From: Cyathus striatus
Lineage: Eukaryota > Basidiomycota > Agaricomycetes > Agaricales > Nidulariaceae
DNA length: 64,000 bases
Direction: 5' to 3'
Assembly: GCA_025738555.1 (NCBI GenBank)
Contig: JAOVFP010000005.1
Coordinates: forward strand, 868,001-932,000
Positions 11,792 through 24,056 of the stretch are shown one piece after another (the stretch's first letter is position 1; each line of letters starts with the position of its first letter). The position numbers and the translations under genes were made by a program. The notes beneath the pieces are model-generated. The model worked only from the letters and a program-made list of their open reading frames with translations, had not been told where the DNA came from and ran no database searches.

Positions 11792-13144
11792 TCTATATAT
11801 AATGAGACTAGGCATGTGGAAAGTGGGTATATATGGTGCATGGGAATATTTGTGTGGGAATTGATGGGCTCAAAATCGAAAATGAATGCAAAACAATGTT
11901 CAACAATGTGTGAATATAATACGTGTAAATAAATGACAACTGACTAAGCATCTTGAAAATGGATGGATGCAAACGATGTTCAACAGAAGTAAATGACTAA
12001 GCTTCTTTCCATGTGCACGCCACAATGGGTGATTAAGTAATGGCTGGAGTTCTGCTACTGGCACTTCCTTTCCCTTTACCCCCCTCCCCCCTTGGGTTGT
12101 AAGAGGACAATAATACAGGATATATTTGTAGATATATACTGGGACTATAAATATTTAAGTATTATGAAATTTATGATATGTAGATTCAGGATATGTGTAT
12201 GGTTTCTGATTTTGGTGAATAGGTTGATATTTGGGGATTTCTGAATATTGATATATATGACATGGGTGACATATATGATATATATCACATAGGTATATAA
12301 ATACCAGTTGATAGTTGGGGTGTAAAATATAATATATACCACATGGAAGATATAACCTAAATGAGGTGCAATAAATTAAAAGGAGCTCTAACTGATTGAT
12401 ACTCAGTATTGATTGCCTTGGGTGTAGATATAAAGTACACAGGTGTAAATATGGTGTTTTGTGTGAGAATAAAGGGTGCATGAGGATGTGCCATGTGTGT
12501 CAATTGGAGATGGTGGAAGGCACATGGACAATAATATGTTGTGATTAATGGAAATTGCATTGGGTAGAAGTAGATCAATGAGAACTGAGTGGAAATGATG
12601 ATCCTTTTCAGGGAGATCTGCAATTGTTGTGAGTAGGACAACAAACAACAGAAGATCAAGGGTTCACAAAAAGAAAGAATCTGTATATCAGATATGATAT
12701 TCTGAGGAGGGACAGATTCTGAATGTACAGCATACTTAGAGTCTAGAGACCATTGATGAGTAATTGATAGACAGTAGGTGTTATTGCAGACCTGTTTTGT
12801 GGATATATTTGTGATGGGTAAGCAGGGGTTTGGCTGTGTGGATTGGGTATGGATATAAATATAAATCAACACGGGTGTGGATATAAATATAAATCAACAT
12901 GGGTGTGGATATAAACAGCACAGGTAGATATATTTGACATGGGTAAGCAGGGGGTTTGGGGGGTGCAACCCCCCAAGAGAGAAAAAAGCAGGGGTCTGGG
13001 GGCGCAGCCCCTCAGCCTTTGAACTGGGATTAAGAAGCGGGGGGTCTGGGGGGCGCAGCCCCACAGCAAGCTGTCATCTGTGTGGAGCGGAGGAGGGAGC
13101 CGACAGGCTCCCGTACCTGTAGCGGAGCACGGGTGTAAAGCTTG
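11792..13144 (+). mobile_element. Helitron unit 6, non-autonomous (1353 bp, shortest)
   Basis: It starts TCTATATATAATGAGACTAG. It holds the gcacgccacaat block (about 12014), the ggagctctaactgattgata segment (about 12381), the atatcagatag block (about 12696), a 2-3 copy palindrome array (12858-12925) and the full GC-rich end. Compared with units 3 and 5 it lacks most of the AT-rich interior. Confidence 0.82.
12858..12925 (+). repeat. 26-bp palindromic repeat, 2-3 copies
   Basis: The unit is ataaatcaacacgggtgtgg plus atataa. The dyad CAACAC-GG-GTGTGG has one A/G mismatch. The second copy carries CATGGG and the third is degenerate (cagcacaggta). Confidence 0.8.
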
Positions 13145-13349
13145 TCTTATATATAATGAGACAAGGCGTGTGGAAAGTGGATATATATGGGACTTTTGTG
13201 GGTCTGGGTTTTGATGGGGTCCCATTGCCTAAAACAGATGGACAAAAACCTTATGACTTAAGCATCCTCAAAATGGATGGGTGCAAACGATGTTCAACAA
13301 AAGTAAATGACTAAGCGTCTTGAAAAGGTTGCAACAGCATTATTAAGCA

Positions 13350-14380
13350 CTTTAGTATTAGTAAGCGATTTTGGCGGAACTGTGCTGTGCCGCACCACAT
13401 TGCTGCAATGCGGCACTGATGCTGTGCTCCTGCCCTCTCCTTTGCTCCCCCCACTTTCCCCCTCGATTTTTTGCCCCCTTATCATACTGTATGTGTTTAG
13501 GCTCAATGTTGCTTCATGTTGACTGAATTTTCGGATTTTTTGGCAGCCCCTGCACCATTTTATAGTGCATTCCTTGCATTCCTGCGAGTTTTTGGCCATT
13601 TTTTATAAATAAAAATAAAAAGAATACAGCTATCTTTTGGGTCTTTTGCTCCCTTCACTTCCCCCCCCTTTATTTTTTGTCCTCACCATCCTACTGTATG
13701 TTTTTGGGGACTTTATTGCTTCATGTTGACTGAAATTTCGCATTTTTTGGCAGCCTCTGCACTATTCTATAGTGTTTTTCCTTCCATTTCTGCGAGTTTT
13801 TGGTGTTTTTTTTCTTTTTTAACAGGTACTTTGGACCTCTGGACCCCTTGGACTTTTGGCTCTTGGCTCTTGGCTCTAGGCTCTGTGCTCTCTTGGCTCT
13901 GGACTTTGGCTCTCTGGCTCTCTGGCTCTCTGGCTTCTCTGTGTTCTTTGTTTGTGTATTAAGTAGGGATTGTGTTTTTTGCTGCAGCCGTCTCAGGCAT
14001 TACAGTGGCAGGAGAATTGGCAGACCAAGGTGAAGTGCAGTGAAGTCCTACCTACCTGGCCTCTCTTTACGAGTGTTTGCCGGTTGCCACACAGCTCTAT
14101 ATATTAGAGTTGGGACCGCTCTCTGTGCACAGTGTGTAGGGAGATTGGTGTGGCATATTTTTAAGTTGCCCCCCTTCCTCTTTAGGAAGTAGCTCCACTT
14201 TCAACTACCACTGTTTCCACCGATTTCGCCTTTTTTTTCTCTGTGTCATTGGGATAGCCCAGCTGGACCAAATAACTGCCCTATTTTTTCACAAGGTACA
14301 GAACAAATTCAGTGGCATTCATGTATGTCATCTCACTTCTTAATGAGTGAGCAGGATGTGTACTGATCATTATTTAAAAG
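13350..14380 (+). other. Non-coding leader of Helitron unit 7, with an internal ~208-bp duplication
   Basis: The block at 13441-13608 (tttgctccccccactttccc, then gcttcatgttgactgaa, then tttttggcag) is repeated at 13649-13815. A CTTGG/CTCTGG-rich microsatellite follows (about 13830-13945), then a part nearly identical to unit 8 (gctgcagccgtctcaggcat onward, about 13980-14290). The equivalent in unit 8 is 21170-21870. No start codon conserved between the two copies was found, so I treat it as promoter plus untranslated leader. Its end at tatttaaaag|GTCAACTCC looks like a 3' splice site. Confidence 0.55.
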
Positions 14381-16038
14381 GTCAACTCCCATCAGCACTG
14401 CTGAGCAGGCACATCAAAATGCACGGCAGGCTGAGCGTGAGTTACGTGAATTGGACACCCCTGAAAATAGGCAGGAACCTCTGCCTGCTGCAGGTGCCTC
14501 TGCCCAGCCTCCATATCTCCATCTACCTGCTGATTTGGAGGCCTGGCGTGTGAGCCTTCCTCCCATTGTGCCACCCATTGGCAGGGGAAGGGGTAGAGGT
14601 AGGGGTAGGGGTAGGGGAAGAGGTCAGGGTGGAGGGAATGGTGAATCAAGTACGCGGGGTGGTGCAAGTCACCATCGAGGAAGAGGAAGGGGTACAGCTA
14701 CAGCTCGAGGGGGGAGGAATAACACTAATCCCCCACTTCCTGTGGAGCGTACTCCTGCTCCTCAAAATCAGCCAATTATACAATGGAATCCTCCCATGGT
14801 TGCAGAGGAAATTCAGCCACTCTTTCAGCCACAACATATTCAATGGGTTGGTAACATTCCACCACAACCTATTATTCCTCGCATGAATGCACCCCTGCCT
14901 GCAGCTGCTCCTCAAATTCATGTTGTGCCACAAAATATTCCTCCCACAAATCCACCTGTCCCACCTACTTATCACAACCTTCCTGCTGTTTTGGAAGCAA
15001 TGCATGTTGATCTTCCTCCCTTTCTTCCACCCATTAGAAGGAGAATGGAAAGGGGTGGAAGAAATGGTGAATTAAATACACCAGGTCTGCAACAAGGTCA
15101 GGGCATCAATCAGGGAAGGGGAAGGGGAAGGGGAAGGGAAAGAGAACATGGGCATACAGGTGGAGGTCAGGGGGAATTACCAATCCTCCACTTCCTGTGA
15201 GGCTTAACCCAGCCCCTGAGATTCATCTACAATGGAATCCTCCAATTGTTGCTGAGGCCATTCATGCACATAATCAAGCTCAAAATATTCAACAGGCTGA
15301 TGACATTCTACCACCCCCTCCTGCTATTCCCCTACAACATATTCCCCACATCAATACACCTCCTCCAGCTGTTCAAAACATGCAACAGGATCATCCAATC
15401 ATTTTTGAAGCCTTTCCTCCTCCCAACATTCCCCCTCAAAATGTACAACAGGCTGCAGATTTACAACAACCAATCACTCCTCCTGCTCCTCCTGCTCCTG
15501 CTCCTGCCCCTGCTCCTGCCCCTGCTCCTGCCCCTGCTCCTCCTCCTCTCATTGCTATTCCCCAAGTTATCCTTCCACCTCCCCCTGCTCCTGTTTTTGT
15601 TTCAAATGTGCAGCAGAATGCACCATTTGTGGCAGGCAATAACCGGGGTATTCAACAAATACCTCCTGTTCTATATCCCAATCCCCCACAGGTATGTGAT
15701 TCTTTAAATATATCAGTTAGCTATTTTAAATAATGTTCAAAGATAAATGTGCCTAATATTGCTCTTGCTTCTGAAAATGTTCAATGGAATACTCCTGTCC
15801 CTGCTCCTTTTCGTGCCTTTCAAATCAATCGACCAGCTCCCACTCTTGCTCCTGCTCCTGCTCCTGCTCCACAATATCATGTATATCCACAAATTCCTGC
15901 TCCTCCTCCTGCTCCTCCTGCTCCTCCTGCTCCTCCAGCTCCCCCTGTTCCTCCTGCCACTGCTCGCCGTACTCGCCGTGCTCCTCCTGCTCCTCTCCCC
16001 AACCTCAACAATTTCAATTTATTGAACTAAATCTTCCA
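14381..16038 (+). pseudogene. Helitron unit 7 protein, proline/RGG-rich N-terminal region (frame broken)
   Basis: The region runs from a probable 3' splice site to a 50-bp intron (16039-16088, GTATGT...TTACAG); another intron is 15692-15742 (GTATGT...CAAAG), both at codon boundaries. It begins TPISTAEQAHQNARQAERE, matching TPINSPERARINAQQAERD of unit 8. It contains a Gly-Arg tract, long Pro-Ala tracts and the motif QWNPP or variants many times. A module (LPADLEAW...GRGRG...NPPLPVE...QWNPP) occurs twice in tandem here and once in unit 8. Frame breaks lie near 15170 (G run) and 15996. Such low-complexity N-termini are not part of the standard Helitron protein; RNA or DNA binding by the Gly-Arg tract is only a guess. 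Confidence 0.6.
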
Positions 16039-16088
16039 GTATGTATAAAATATTGCTCCTACCTTCATTATATTAATTCTTATTACAG

Positions 16089-19000
16089 CCTCCTGTTTAC
16101 ATTGAATGGGGTAACCCTGTAATTGCTCAGCCAAATCCAAGACCTGCGGATCCACCTCCACCTCTTCAGTTCAATCCAGAAAACATGATGGTTATAGATG
16201 TGCCAGATATTCCTCCAACTCCACCTCCTCCTCCTCCTCCTCTGCATGTTCCCATTGCTCGCCAACCATTTGATCGCAACTGGCCAAAATTCACACTTGG
16301 GCCATTTACTGATGTCTGTCCTGATTGTAATGCCTTGCACTGGAAGGCTGAACGTTTGACTTCTTCAACCAGAGAGCGCCTTCAATTTGGAAGTTGCTGT
16401 CTGACTGGAAAGGTTAAACTTCCAGCTTGGGGCCAATCTCCAAGAGAGTTGACAGAGCTGCTTGCAAAGGATGGAAACAAGAATTTCCAGGACAACATTC
16501 GTCAATACAACTGTGCCTTTGCCATGACATCCATGGCAGTTGAGAATAATGCTTCCATCCAGGCAGGAGGTCCATATGTTTTCAAAATTGGAGGTCGAGT
16601 TACTCATTTTGCTGGATCACTCCTACCTCGCCAAGGTCTTCCCAGAAAATATGCTCAGCTGTACATTCATGATCCAGCTGAGGCACCTTCACCTCAGGAT
16701 CGAATTAATGGTCATCCTGCTAATCGTCGTCTTAACATGAATGTCAATGTCATGAGAATATTGGAAGATGTTCTCTATCGTCATCATCCAGGTGCATCAG
16801 TCTATCGGAAGGCCTATCAGGAAATACAAAACAATAACCCTGCTCATAATTTTTCGCCTTGCCATATGTCGTCCTGTAGGTACAGACCGACGGCGATACA
16901 ATGTTCCAACACAAGATGAGATTGCAGTTCTTCTGCTTGGTGATGGTGATCGGGTGGAGGGACCTTGCGAGGTCATCATGCATCGCCTTGATGGTGCACT
17001 GGAGAGAATCAGTGAAGTGAATGCAATGTATTGGCCATTTCACTATCCAATTCTGTTCCCACAAGGTCAACTTGGATGGCAGCCTGGCATTCTATATTAT
17101 GGTGTGGAGGAGGTCGATAATGTGGATCATGTGCCCAACAGGCAACCAGGAGAGGAGGAGGATGCACCCACAACAAGGAAGCGCAAGCATGTCTCACAGA
17201 TTGAGCATTTTCGCTATTACATCCATCCACGTATTGGTGAGAATCTTCATCAGTTCAGGACAAAGAAGCTGTTTCAGGAGTATAGTGTGGATACATGGGC
17301 ATGCACTGAGCAGGGTCGGTTGCGTTGGATTGAAGGTCATCAACCAGAGATCCGTGCTGAAACCTATCAGGGAATAGTGGATGCCATTGCTGTTAATCCA
17401 GATGTGCAAGGGGAGGAACTTGGGAAAAGGGTGATCATTCCATCCAATTTTGCAGGAAGCACTCGATTCATGCAGCAGAACTGTCAGGATGCACTGGCTA
17501 TCAATCGCCACTTTAAGTTTCCAGACTACTTCCTGACAGTGACCATGGATCCCCATCACCCAGATGTGAAGAGTGCCTTGCCAGAAGGAGTGGAAGCTCA
17601 TGATCGGCCAGACATTGTGGTTCGGGTGTTTCGTCAAATTCAGCAGCAGATCATTCGAGATATCTACCAGGAGGGCATCTTTGGCCAATGTGTTGCACAT
17701 ATCCACACCATTGAATATCAGAAGCGTGGACTGCCACATATGCATCTGATTGTGTTTGTGGCTCCTGAGGACAAGTTGCGCACTCCCGAGGACATTGACA
17801 GCATGATCACTGCTGAACTTCCTGATCCTGACACTGAACCTGAGCTGTACGATTTGATTATGAGAACCATGATTCACAAACCCTGTGGTCCTGGCAGCAA
17901 TCAGCCATGCATGGAACATGGCAAGTGCTCAAAGGGATTTCCAAAGGCTTATCGGGATGAGACCATCATCACAGATGATTCATATTCTGTTCTGAGAAGG
18001 AGGAGATCACCAGATTTCAGCCCATGACCAGGGATGGGACCCCAGTGAATAACTGCTGGGTTGTGCCATACAATCGATATCTGTCATGGAAGTACCGGTG
18101 CCACATTAATGTGGAATGCATTGCATCCATCAAGGCCATCAAGTACATTTACAAGTACATTTTCAAAGGCCATGATCGTGCTACAGTGGAGTTTTCAAGG
18201 GAACTGGATGAGATGAAGACATTCTTTGATGCTCGGTATGTCTCTCCCTGTGAGGCTCTGTGGCGACTGTTTGCATTTAAATTGCATGAAGAGGTCCCAA
18301 ATGTAGTTCGGCTGTCAATTCATCTTCCAAATGAGCAGTCTGTTATGTATGATCAGAATGCTGAAGATTTGCAGGAGGCAGTGGAGCGTGCATCAACACA
18401 AGATACCACTCTTACTGCTTACTTTAAGGCCAACATTGAATACCCTGCAGCACGGGAGGTTCTGTACCAGAACATGCCCAATACATTTGTATGGAATACT
18501 ACTGAGCGCAAGTGGACAGTTCGACAGCGAGGATTTGCCATTGGACGAACATACTTTGTTCATCCAAATGCTGGGGAGCGATTCTACCTGCGAACATTGC
18601 TAACAGTGGTGAAAGGTGCAAAATCCTTTGCAGACTTGCAAACAGTTGATGGAGTTGTGCATCCGACATTCAGACAGGCATGTCTGGCTTTAGGCATTCT
18701 GCAGGATGATGGTGAATGGCGAGAGTGTTTGCGAGATGCTGCTGCTATGAAGACAGGTTATCAGCTGCGCAGCCTGTTTGGAACTATTCTTCGAGACTGT
18801 GGACCTGTGGATTATGTGGGTCTCTGGAATGAATTTAAGGAGCACATTTGTGATGATCTGGGACATATCATTCGAACACATCTTCATCTTGCAGATCCTA
18901 CAGAGCAACAAATCTATGATTATGGGCTGTATCTGATTGATAAATTTCTAATAAGCTCTGGAAAGACTCTGTCACAATGGATAGATATGCCACTACCAAC

Positions 19001-20514
19001 AGAGAACTGGCATGAACGGGAGCAGCAAGCCAACAACAGGATGGAAGACCGGATGAACAATCCATTGATTGCAGTATACACTGCATACAATGAAGTGGAA
19101 CAGCATGCTCTGGGTCAGGCACGACTGGCAACTTTGAATGAGGAGCAGCGGGCAGCCTTTGATCAGATAGTGCAGGCGATTGAATTGAAAACTGGGGAAC
19201 TGTTCTTCTTGCATGGCCCTGGAGGAACAGGAAAGACCTATGTGTACAACACACTATGCTATTACCTTCGGGGGGAGGGAAAGATAGTGATTGTTGTTGC
19301 ATCATCAGGGATTGCTGCTCTTCTGATTGTTGGAGGGCAAACAGCTCACTCTGTGTTCAAGATTCCAATTGATATCAATGAGACATCAATGTGCAATATT
19401 GCACGGAACTCTGATCTTGCTGGGCTAATTAAGAAGGCTGATGCAGTGATTTGGGATGAGGCACCAATGCAGCACCGACATATCCATGAGGCAGTGAGCC
19501 GTACTTTCAAAGATCTTCGTCGTGATGAACGACCATTTGGAGGATGCACTGTGGTGTATGGTGGAGACTGGCAACAAATCCTTCCTGTGGTGGTGCGAGA
19601 GAGCCGACCTCAAATTGTGTCAGCATGCCTTCAGAGATCTGATCTTTGGGCAGACATTACAGTAATTCACTTGCGACGTAACATGCGATTGAATGTGGAG
19701 GATGAAGATGAACGGCGATTTGCTGCATGGCAGCTGGGTGTTGGACATGGAGAGCACACTATTAATGAGGAGATTGAAATACCAAACCACTTCAAGTGCA
19801 CTCCTAACACTGTGGAGTCACTGATTTCAACTATCTACCCTGGACTTTCATCAGCTGAAGGACATACTGATGAGTACTATGCAGAGCGAACGATTCTGTC
19901 AAGTCGAAATGATGATGTGGATGCTCTGAATTCACAGATTCTGTCTTCATTCCCAGGGGAGGCAACTTCACTGCACAGTGCAGATACACTTCCAGATGAT
20001 CATGGGTATGATGGGGAACTTCTTTATCCTGTGGAGTACCTGAACACGATCAACTGCTCTGGATTGCCACTGGCTCACTTGGAGTTGAAGGTTGGATGTC
20101 CTGTGATGGTACTTGAAACCTGAGTGTTTCTGATGGAATATGCAATGGAAGCCGTGGGGTGATTACAGCAATACGGAATCGAGTGTTAGAAGTTCGATTA
20201 TTAACTGGGGACAAGAGGGGATCACGGGTGTTCATACCACGGCTGAAGATTGAACCATCTGCTTCACAAGTGCCATTCCGGTTTTGTAGGCATCAGTTCC
20301 TGTTCGACTTGCATTTGCTATGACGATCAATAAATCACAAGGACAGTCAGTATCTCATGTTGGATTGGATCTTCGAAATGGGGTGTTTACACATGGACAG
20401 TTTTATGTTGGAGTGTCACGAGTACGATCAGTGCAGAATATGAAGGTGATTTGGGATTCACGAAGTGAGTCAGCTGTGACGAAGAATATAGTGTACCCTG
20501 AAGTGTTACTTTAA
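16089..20514 (+). pseudogene. Helitron unit 7 Rep-helicase (HUH nuclease plus Pif1-like helicase), frameshifted
   Basis: In order: a Pro tract; a cysteine-pair domain (CPDCNALHWKAERL, 16318); the Rep domain with motif YFLTVTMDP (17527), the HUH-type motif GLPHMHLIVF (17728) and a two-tyrosine motif IKYIYKYIFKGHDRA (18139); then a Pif1-like helicase with Walker A GPGGTGKT (19216), Walker B VIWDEAPM (19446) and the C-terminal [11 protein letters not shown]. In known Helitrons Rep nicks and rejoins the ends and the helicase unwinds the strand. The frame is broken by +1 in a T run at about 16849, -1 at about 18005, -1 at about 20115 and -1 at about 20301. The motifs themselves are intact, so either decay is recent, the sequence has indel errors, or some shifts are real recoding. 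The end is after VYPEVLL. Confidence 0.88.
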
Positions 20515-21169
20515 TTTATGATTGATAGTGTAGATAAGTATTTAGTAGTGTTTAGTAGTGTATGATATAGATATAGATATATATATATTTAAAATAAGTG
20601 ATAAATTGGAAAATTGAATTTGAAGCTCAAATATTAAGCAGGGGTTTGGGGGTGCAACCCCAAGAAGAAAAAAAAAGCGGGGGTCTGGGGGCGCAGCCCC
20701 TCAGTGTTTGTCACTGGGATTAAGAAGCGGGGGGTCTGGGGGGCGCAGCCCCACAGCAAGCCGTCAGTCATGTGAAGCGGAGGAGGGAGCCGACAGGCTC
20801 CCGTTCCCGTAGCGGAGCACGGGTGTAAGGCTTGTCTATATATAATGAGACAAGGCCTGGGAATTTGTATATATTTGGATATAATGGAAATGTGGGAGAG
20901 GCAGTGTTTAGTAATGTGACCTTATTAGCGCTGGGTTACTGTATTTGGAATTTAAATGTGACTAAGCAAATGGCAAACGAGTTGCAAACAAGTCCGGCTC
21001 AGCTGTTTTTGGAATATTACTAAGCCATAATTCTTACTAAGCATCTTGAAATGTACTTGCCGCGGCTTGCGGCCGCGTTTCTACCTTTTCCTGTCACCTG
21101 ATGCAGTCTTAGTAAGCATCTTGAAATGCGCTTTCCGCGCTGCTGCCTGCTGCCTCATGCTTAGCTGCT

Positions 21170-21926
21170 GCCCTTTCTTTGCTCCCCCCACTTTCCCCCC
21201 TTGACTATTAATCCCCCTATAACACTGTATGTCTTTGGGCATTATATTGCTTCATGTTCACTGAATTTTCGCATTTTTTGGCAGTCACTGCACTATTCTA
21301 TAGTGTTTTTTCTGCATTTCTGCAGATTTTTGGCTATTTTTTTTTACAGGTATCTTTTGGATCTTTGGACCCCTTCTGGACCTCTGGACCTTGGACCTTG
21401 GACTCTGGACTCTGGACTCTGGACTCTGGACTCTTGGCTCTGGACTCTGGCTTTTGGCTCTCTGGCTCCTTTGTGTTGTTTGGGCTTTCCCAGCAGCATA
21501 TTTTGTTGTGTTTTAAGTAGAGATTGTGTTTTTGCTGCAGCCGTCTCAGGCATTACAGTGGCAGGAGAATTAGTAGACCAAGGTGAAGTACAGTGAAGTC
21601 CTACCTACCTGGCCTCTCTCTACGAGTGTTTGCCGGTTGCTACGCAGCTCTATTCATATTAGAGTTGGGACCGCTCTCTGTGCACAGTGTGTAGGGAGAT
21701 TGGTGTGGCGTGTTCTTAGTTGCCCCCCTTCCTATTTGGAAGTAGCTCCATTTTCAACTACCACTGTTTCCACCGATTTCACTTTTTCTCTGTGTCATTG
21801 GAATTGCCCAGCTGGACCGAATAACTGCTCTGTTTTAGAACACAGTATAGCATATATTTTCAGGTTTCTATGTAAGTAATTATAATTTTGCATTGGTATA
21901 TGTTTTAATATGTTTTATATATGTAG
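21170..21926 (+). other. Leader of Helitron unit 8, ending in a 55-bp intron
   Basis: It is homologous to 13640-14380 of unit 7, with a CTCTGGA/CTTGGAC-type microsatellite (about 21360-21470). The intron 21872-21926 (GTAAGT...ATGTAG) ends just before the first clear coding exon (GTCTACTCC). The region 20880-21170 before it holds two copies of an actaagcatcttgaaatg-type phrase and no gene. Confidence 0.55.
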
Positions 21927-24056
21927 GTCTACTCCTATCAACTCACCTGAACGTGCTCGCATTAATGCACAGCAGGCTGAGCGAGATGCACGCATTTTGG
22001 GGAGCCCTGAAAATAGGCGTATACCTCTGCCTCCTGAACCTGTATACCAACATCTTCCTCCTGATTTGCAGGCAATGCATGCTGCTCTTCTTCCTTTTCC
22101 TGAGCCTGTTAGAAGAGGTAGAAGGAGAAGAGAAGGAAATGATAATCCTCAAAATTTACAATGGATTCCTCCAATTAATGGAGAGGCAGTATACCCTCCC
22201 AACCACCTTCCAAATTTACAACAGGTTGAAAATATTCCTCTACTACAAAATATTCCTCATGTGGCTGCACCTCCTGCTGCTGCTCCTCATATACAATTGA
22301 ATCCTCTACTTAACCCTCCTGCATTGAGGCCTGTTCCAAATTTTATACAATGGAATCCTGCAGTAAATCACCCTCCAAATCACCCTCAACATATTCAATG
22401 GATACCTCCAATTTTACCTCCTGATCCTCTGCCTGTGAGTTTCTTTTTAAAAGTATTAATGAACTAAATTAAGTGTTCTTTATAGGTAAGACAAATTGGT
22501 CCTGCTCTTCCTCCTCCACCTCCAGTTAATCCAAATATTCAGTGGAATCCTGCTCCTGCTCCTGTCCCACTATTTCGGGTTCTTCCACAAAACCCCACCC
22601 CCACTCCTGCTCCTGTCCCTCTATTTCGGGTTCTTCCACAAAACCCTGCCCCCGCTCCTCCTCAAGCCCCTCCACCATTTAGATTTATTCATGCAAACCA
22701 TCCAGTAAGTGTACAGTGTTGTTCTAATACTTTTTGTACTAAGACATATCATAGCCTCCTATAATGGAGCCTCCCATGGGAGATCCTATAGTTCTCCAAT
22801 GGCGACCTCCAATAGTTTTTCATCCACCTCCAATTCCACCACCACCACCACCACCACCTCCCCAGATTCCTATTGCTCGGCGACCATTTAATCCTGCTTG
22901 GCCAAAATTCACACTTGGCCCATTCACTGATGTCTGTCCAGAATGTAATGCTTTACATTGGAAAGCTGAACGCTTAACTTCATCAACTATACTACTCCCA
23001 AAATTTGGAAGTTGCTGTTTAAGTGGAAAAATTAAACTTCCACATTGGGGACCATCACCAATTGAGTTGACTCAGCTGCTTGCTAAGGATGGTCACAAGG
23101 ATTTCCAAACTGGAATTAGGAACTACAACAATGCATTTGCCATGACCTCTATGGGTTATGATAAGGATCTTTCAATTCATGGAGGAGGCCCATATGTTTT
23201 CAAAATTGGAGGCCGAGTGTCACATTATACTGGATCACTTCTACCTCGCGAAGGTGAACCCAAAAAATTTGCTCAGCTTTACATTCATGATGGAGCACAA
23301 TTACCTTCAATTGATGATCGAATTAATGCTCGAATGAATGCTCATGAAGCAAATCATGACATGGATCCTGCCGTCTTGAGAATAATTGAAGATGTACTTT
23401 ATCGTCATCATCCTGGAGTGCAATTGTATCAGCAGGCATATCAGCACACTCGCAATATGGAACCTAATCAAAACTGCCGCATTTCTATTCAATTTAATCC
23501 GGGTGCTGATCAACGTCGATATAATGTTCCAGCTGCAGATGAGATTGCAGCTATTCTTCCTGGAGATGGTGATCAGGTGGAAGGACCTCGGGAGATTATT
23601 TTGTACCGCCTTGATGGAACACTAACACGGATTAGTGAAGTAAATCCAATATATTGGTCATTCCATTATCCAATCATGTGGCCACATGGTCAACTTGGTT
23701 GGTACCCTAAAATTCCCTACTTTGGTGTGGCACGGGTGGATAATGTGGATCATTTGCCCAATAGGGCACCAGGAGAGGAAGAAGATGCACCAACAACAAA
23801 GAAGCGTGAACATGTTTCACAAGCTGAACACTTTCGCTACTACATACATCCACGAGTTGGAGAGGCACTTCATCAATTTATGACAAGAAAGCTTTTCCAA
23901 GAGTACATTGTGGATACTTGGGCATGTCTTGAGCAGTGTCGCTTGAGGTGGATTGAGGACCATCAAAGTGAAATTCGTGCTGAAACTTACCAGGGATTGG
24001 CAGATGCTATTCTGGCTAATCCTAATGTGGAAGGGGTGCAGTTGGGCAAAGGGTGA
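21927..24056 (+). pseudogene. Helitron unit 8 protein, N-terminal half (three exons, open until 24056)
   Basis: Exon 21927-22434 (TPINSPERARINAQQAERD...), intron 22435-22485 (GTGAGT...TATAG), exon 22486-22704 with two copies of PLFRVLPQNP, intron 22705-22754 (GTAAGT...CATAG), then exon from 22755. All joints are at codon boundaries and the frame is unbroken to 24056. Motifs of QWNP/QWRP type recur. The cysteine-pair domain is at about 22936 (CPECNALHWKAERL). At 24050 an A run is one base shorter than in unit 7 (GGCAAAGGG against GGGAAAAGG), which shifts the frame into a stop just before the Rep catalytic part. This half is better kept than that of unit 7 and gives the clearest gene structure for the family. 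Confidence 0.8.

Larger units (their letters stand above)
13145..20834 (+). mobile_element. Helitron unit 7, Rep-helicase-bearing (7690 bp)
   Basis: It starts TCTTATATATAATGAGACAA after unit 6 and ends CTTG at 20834 after the five-hairpin block. It carries a leader (about 13350-14380), a proline-rich N-terminal region with introns, and a Rep-helicase frame (16089-20514). It has no palindromic minisatellite before its 3' block, unlike units 1-6. It is closely related to unit 8 along nearly its whole length. Confidence 0.9.

Noticed and set aside
17990..18030. Intron explaining the frame change between the Rep and helicase parts
   Set aside because: The two Helitron copies align here without extra bases and there is no GT...AG pair that restores the frame without removing conserved residues.
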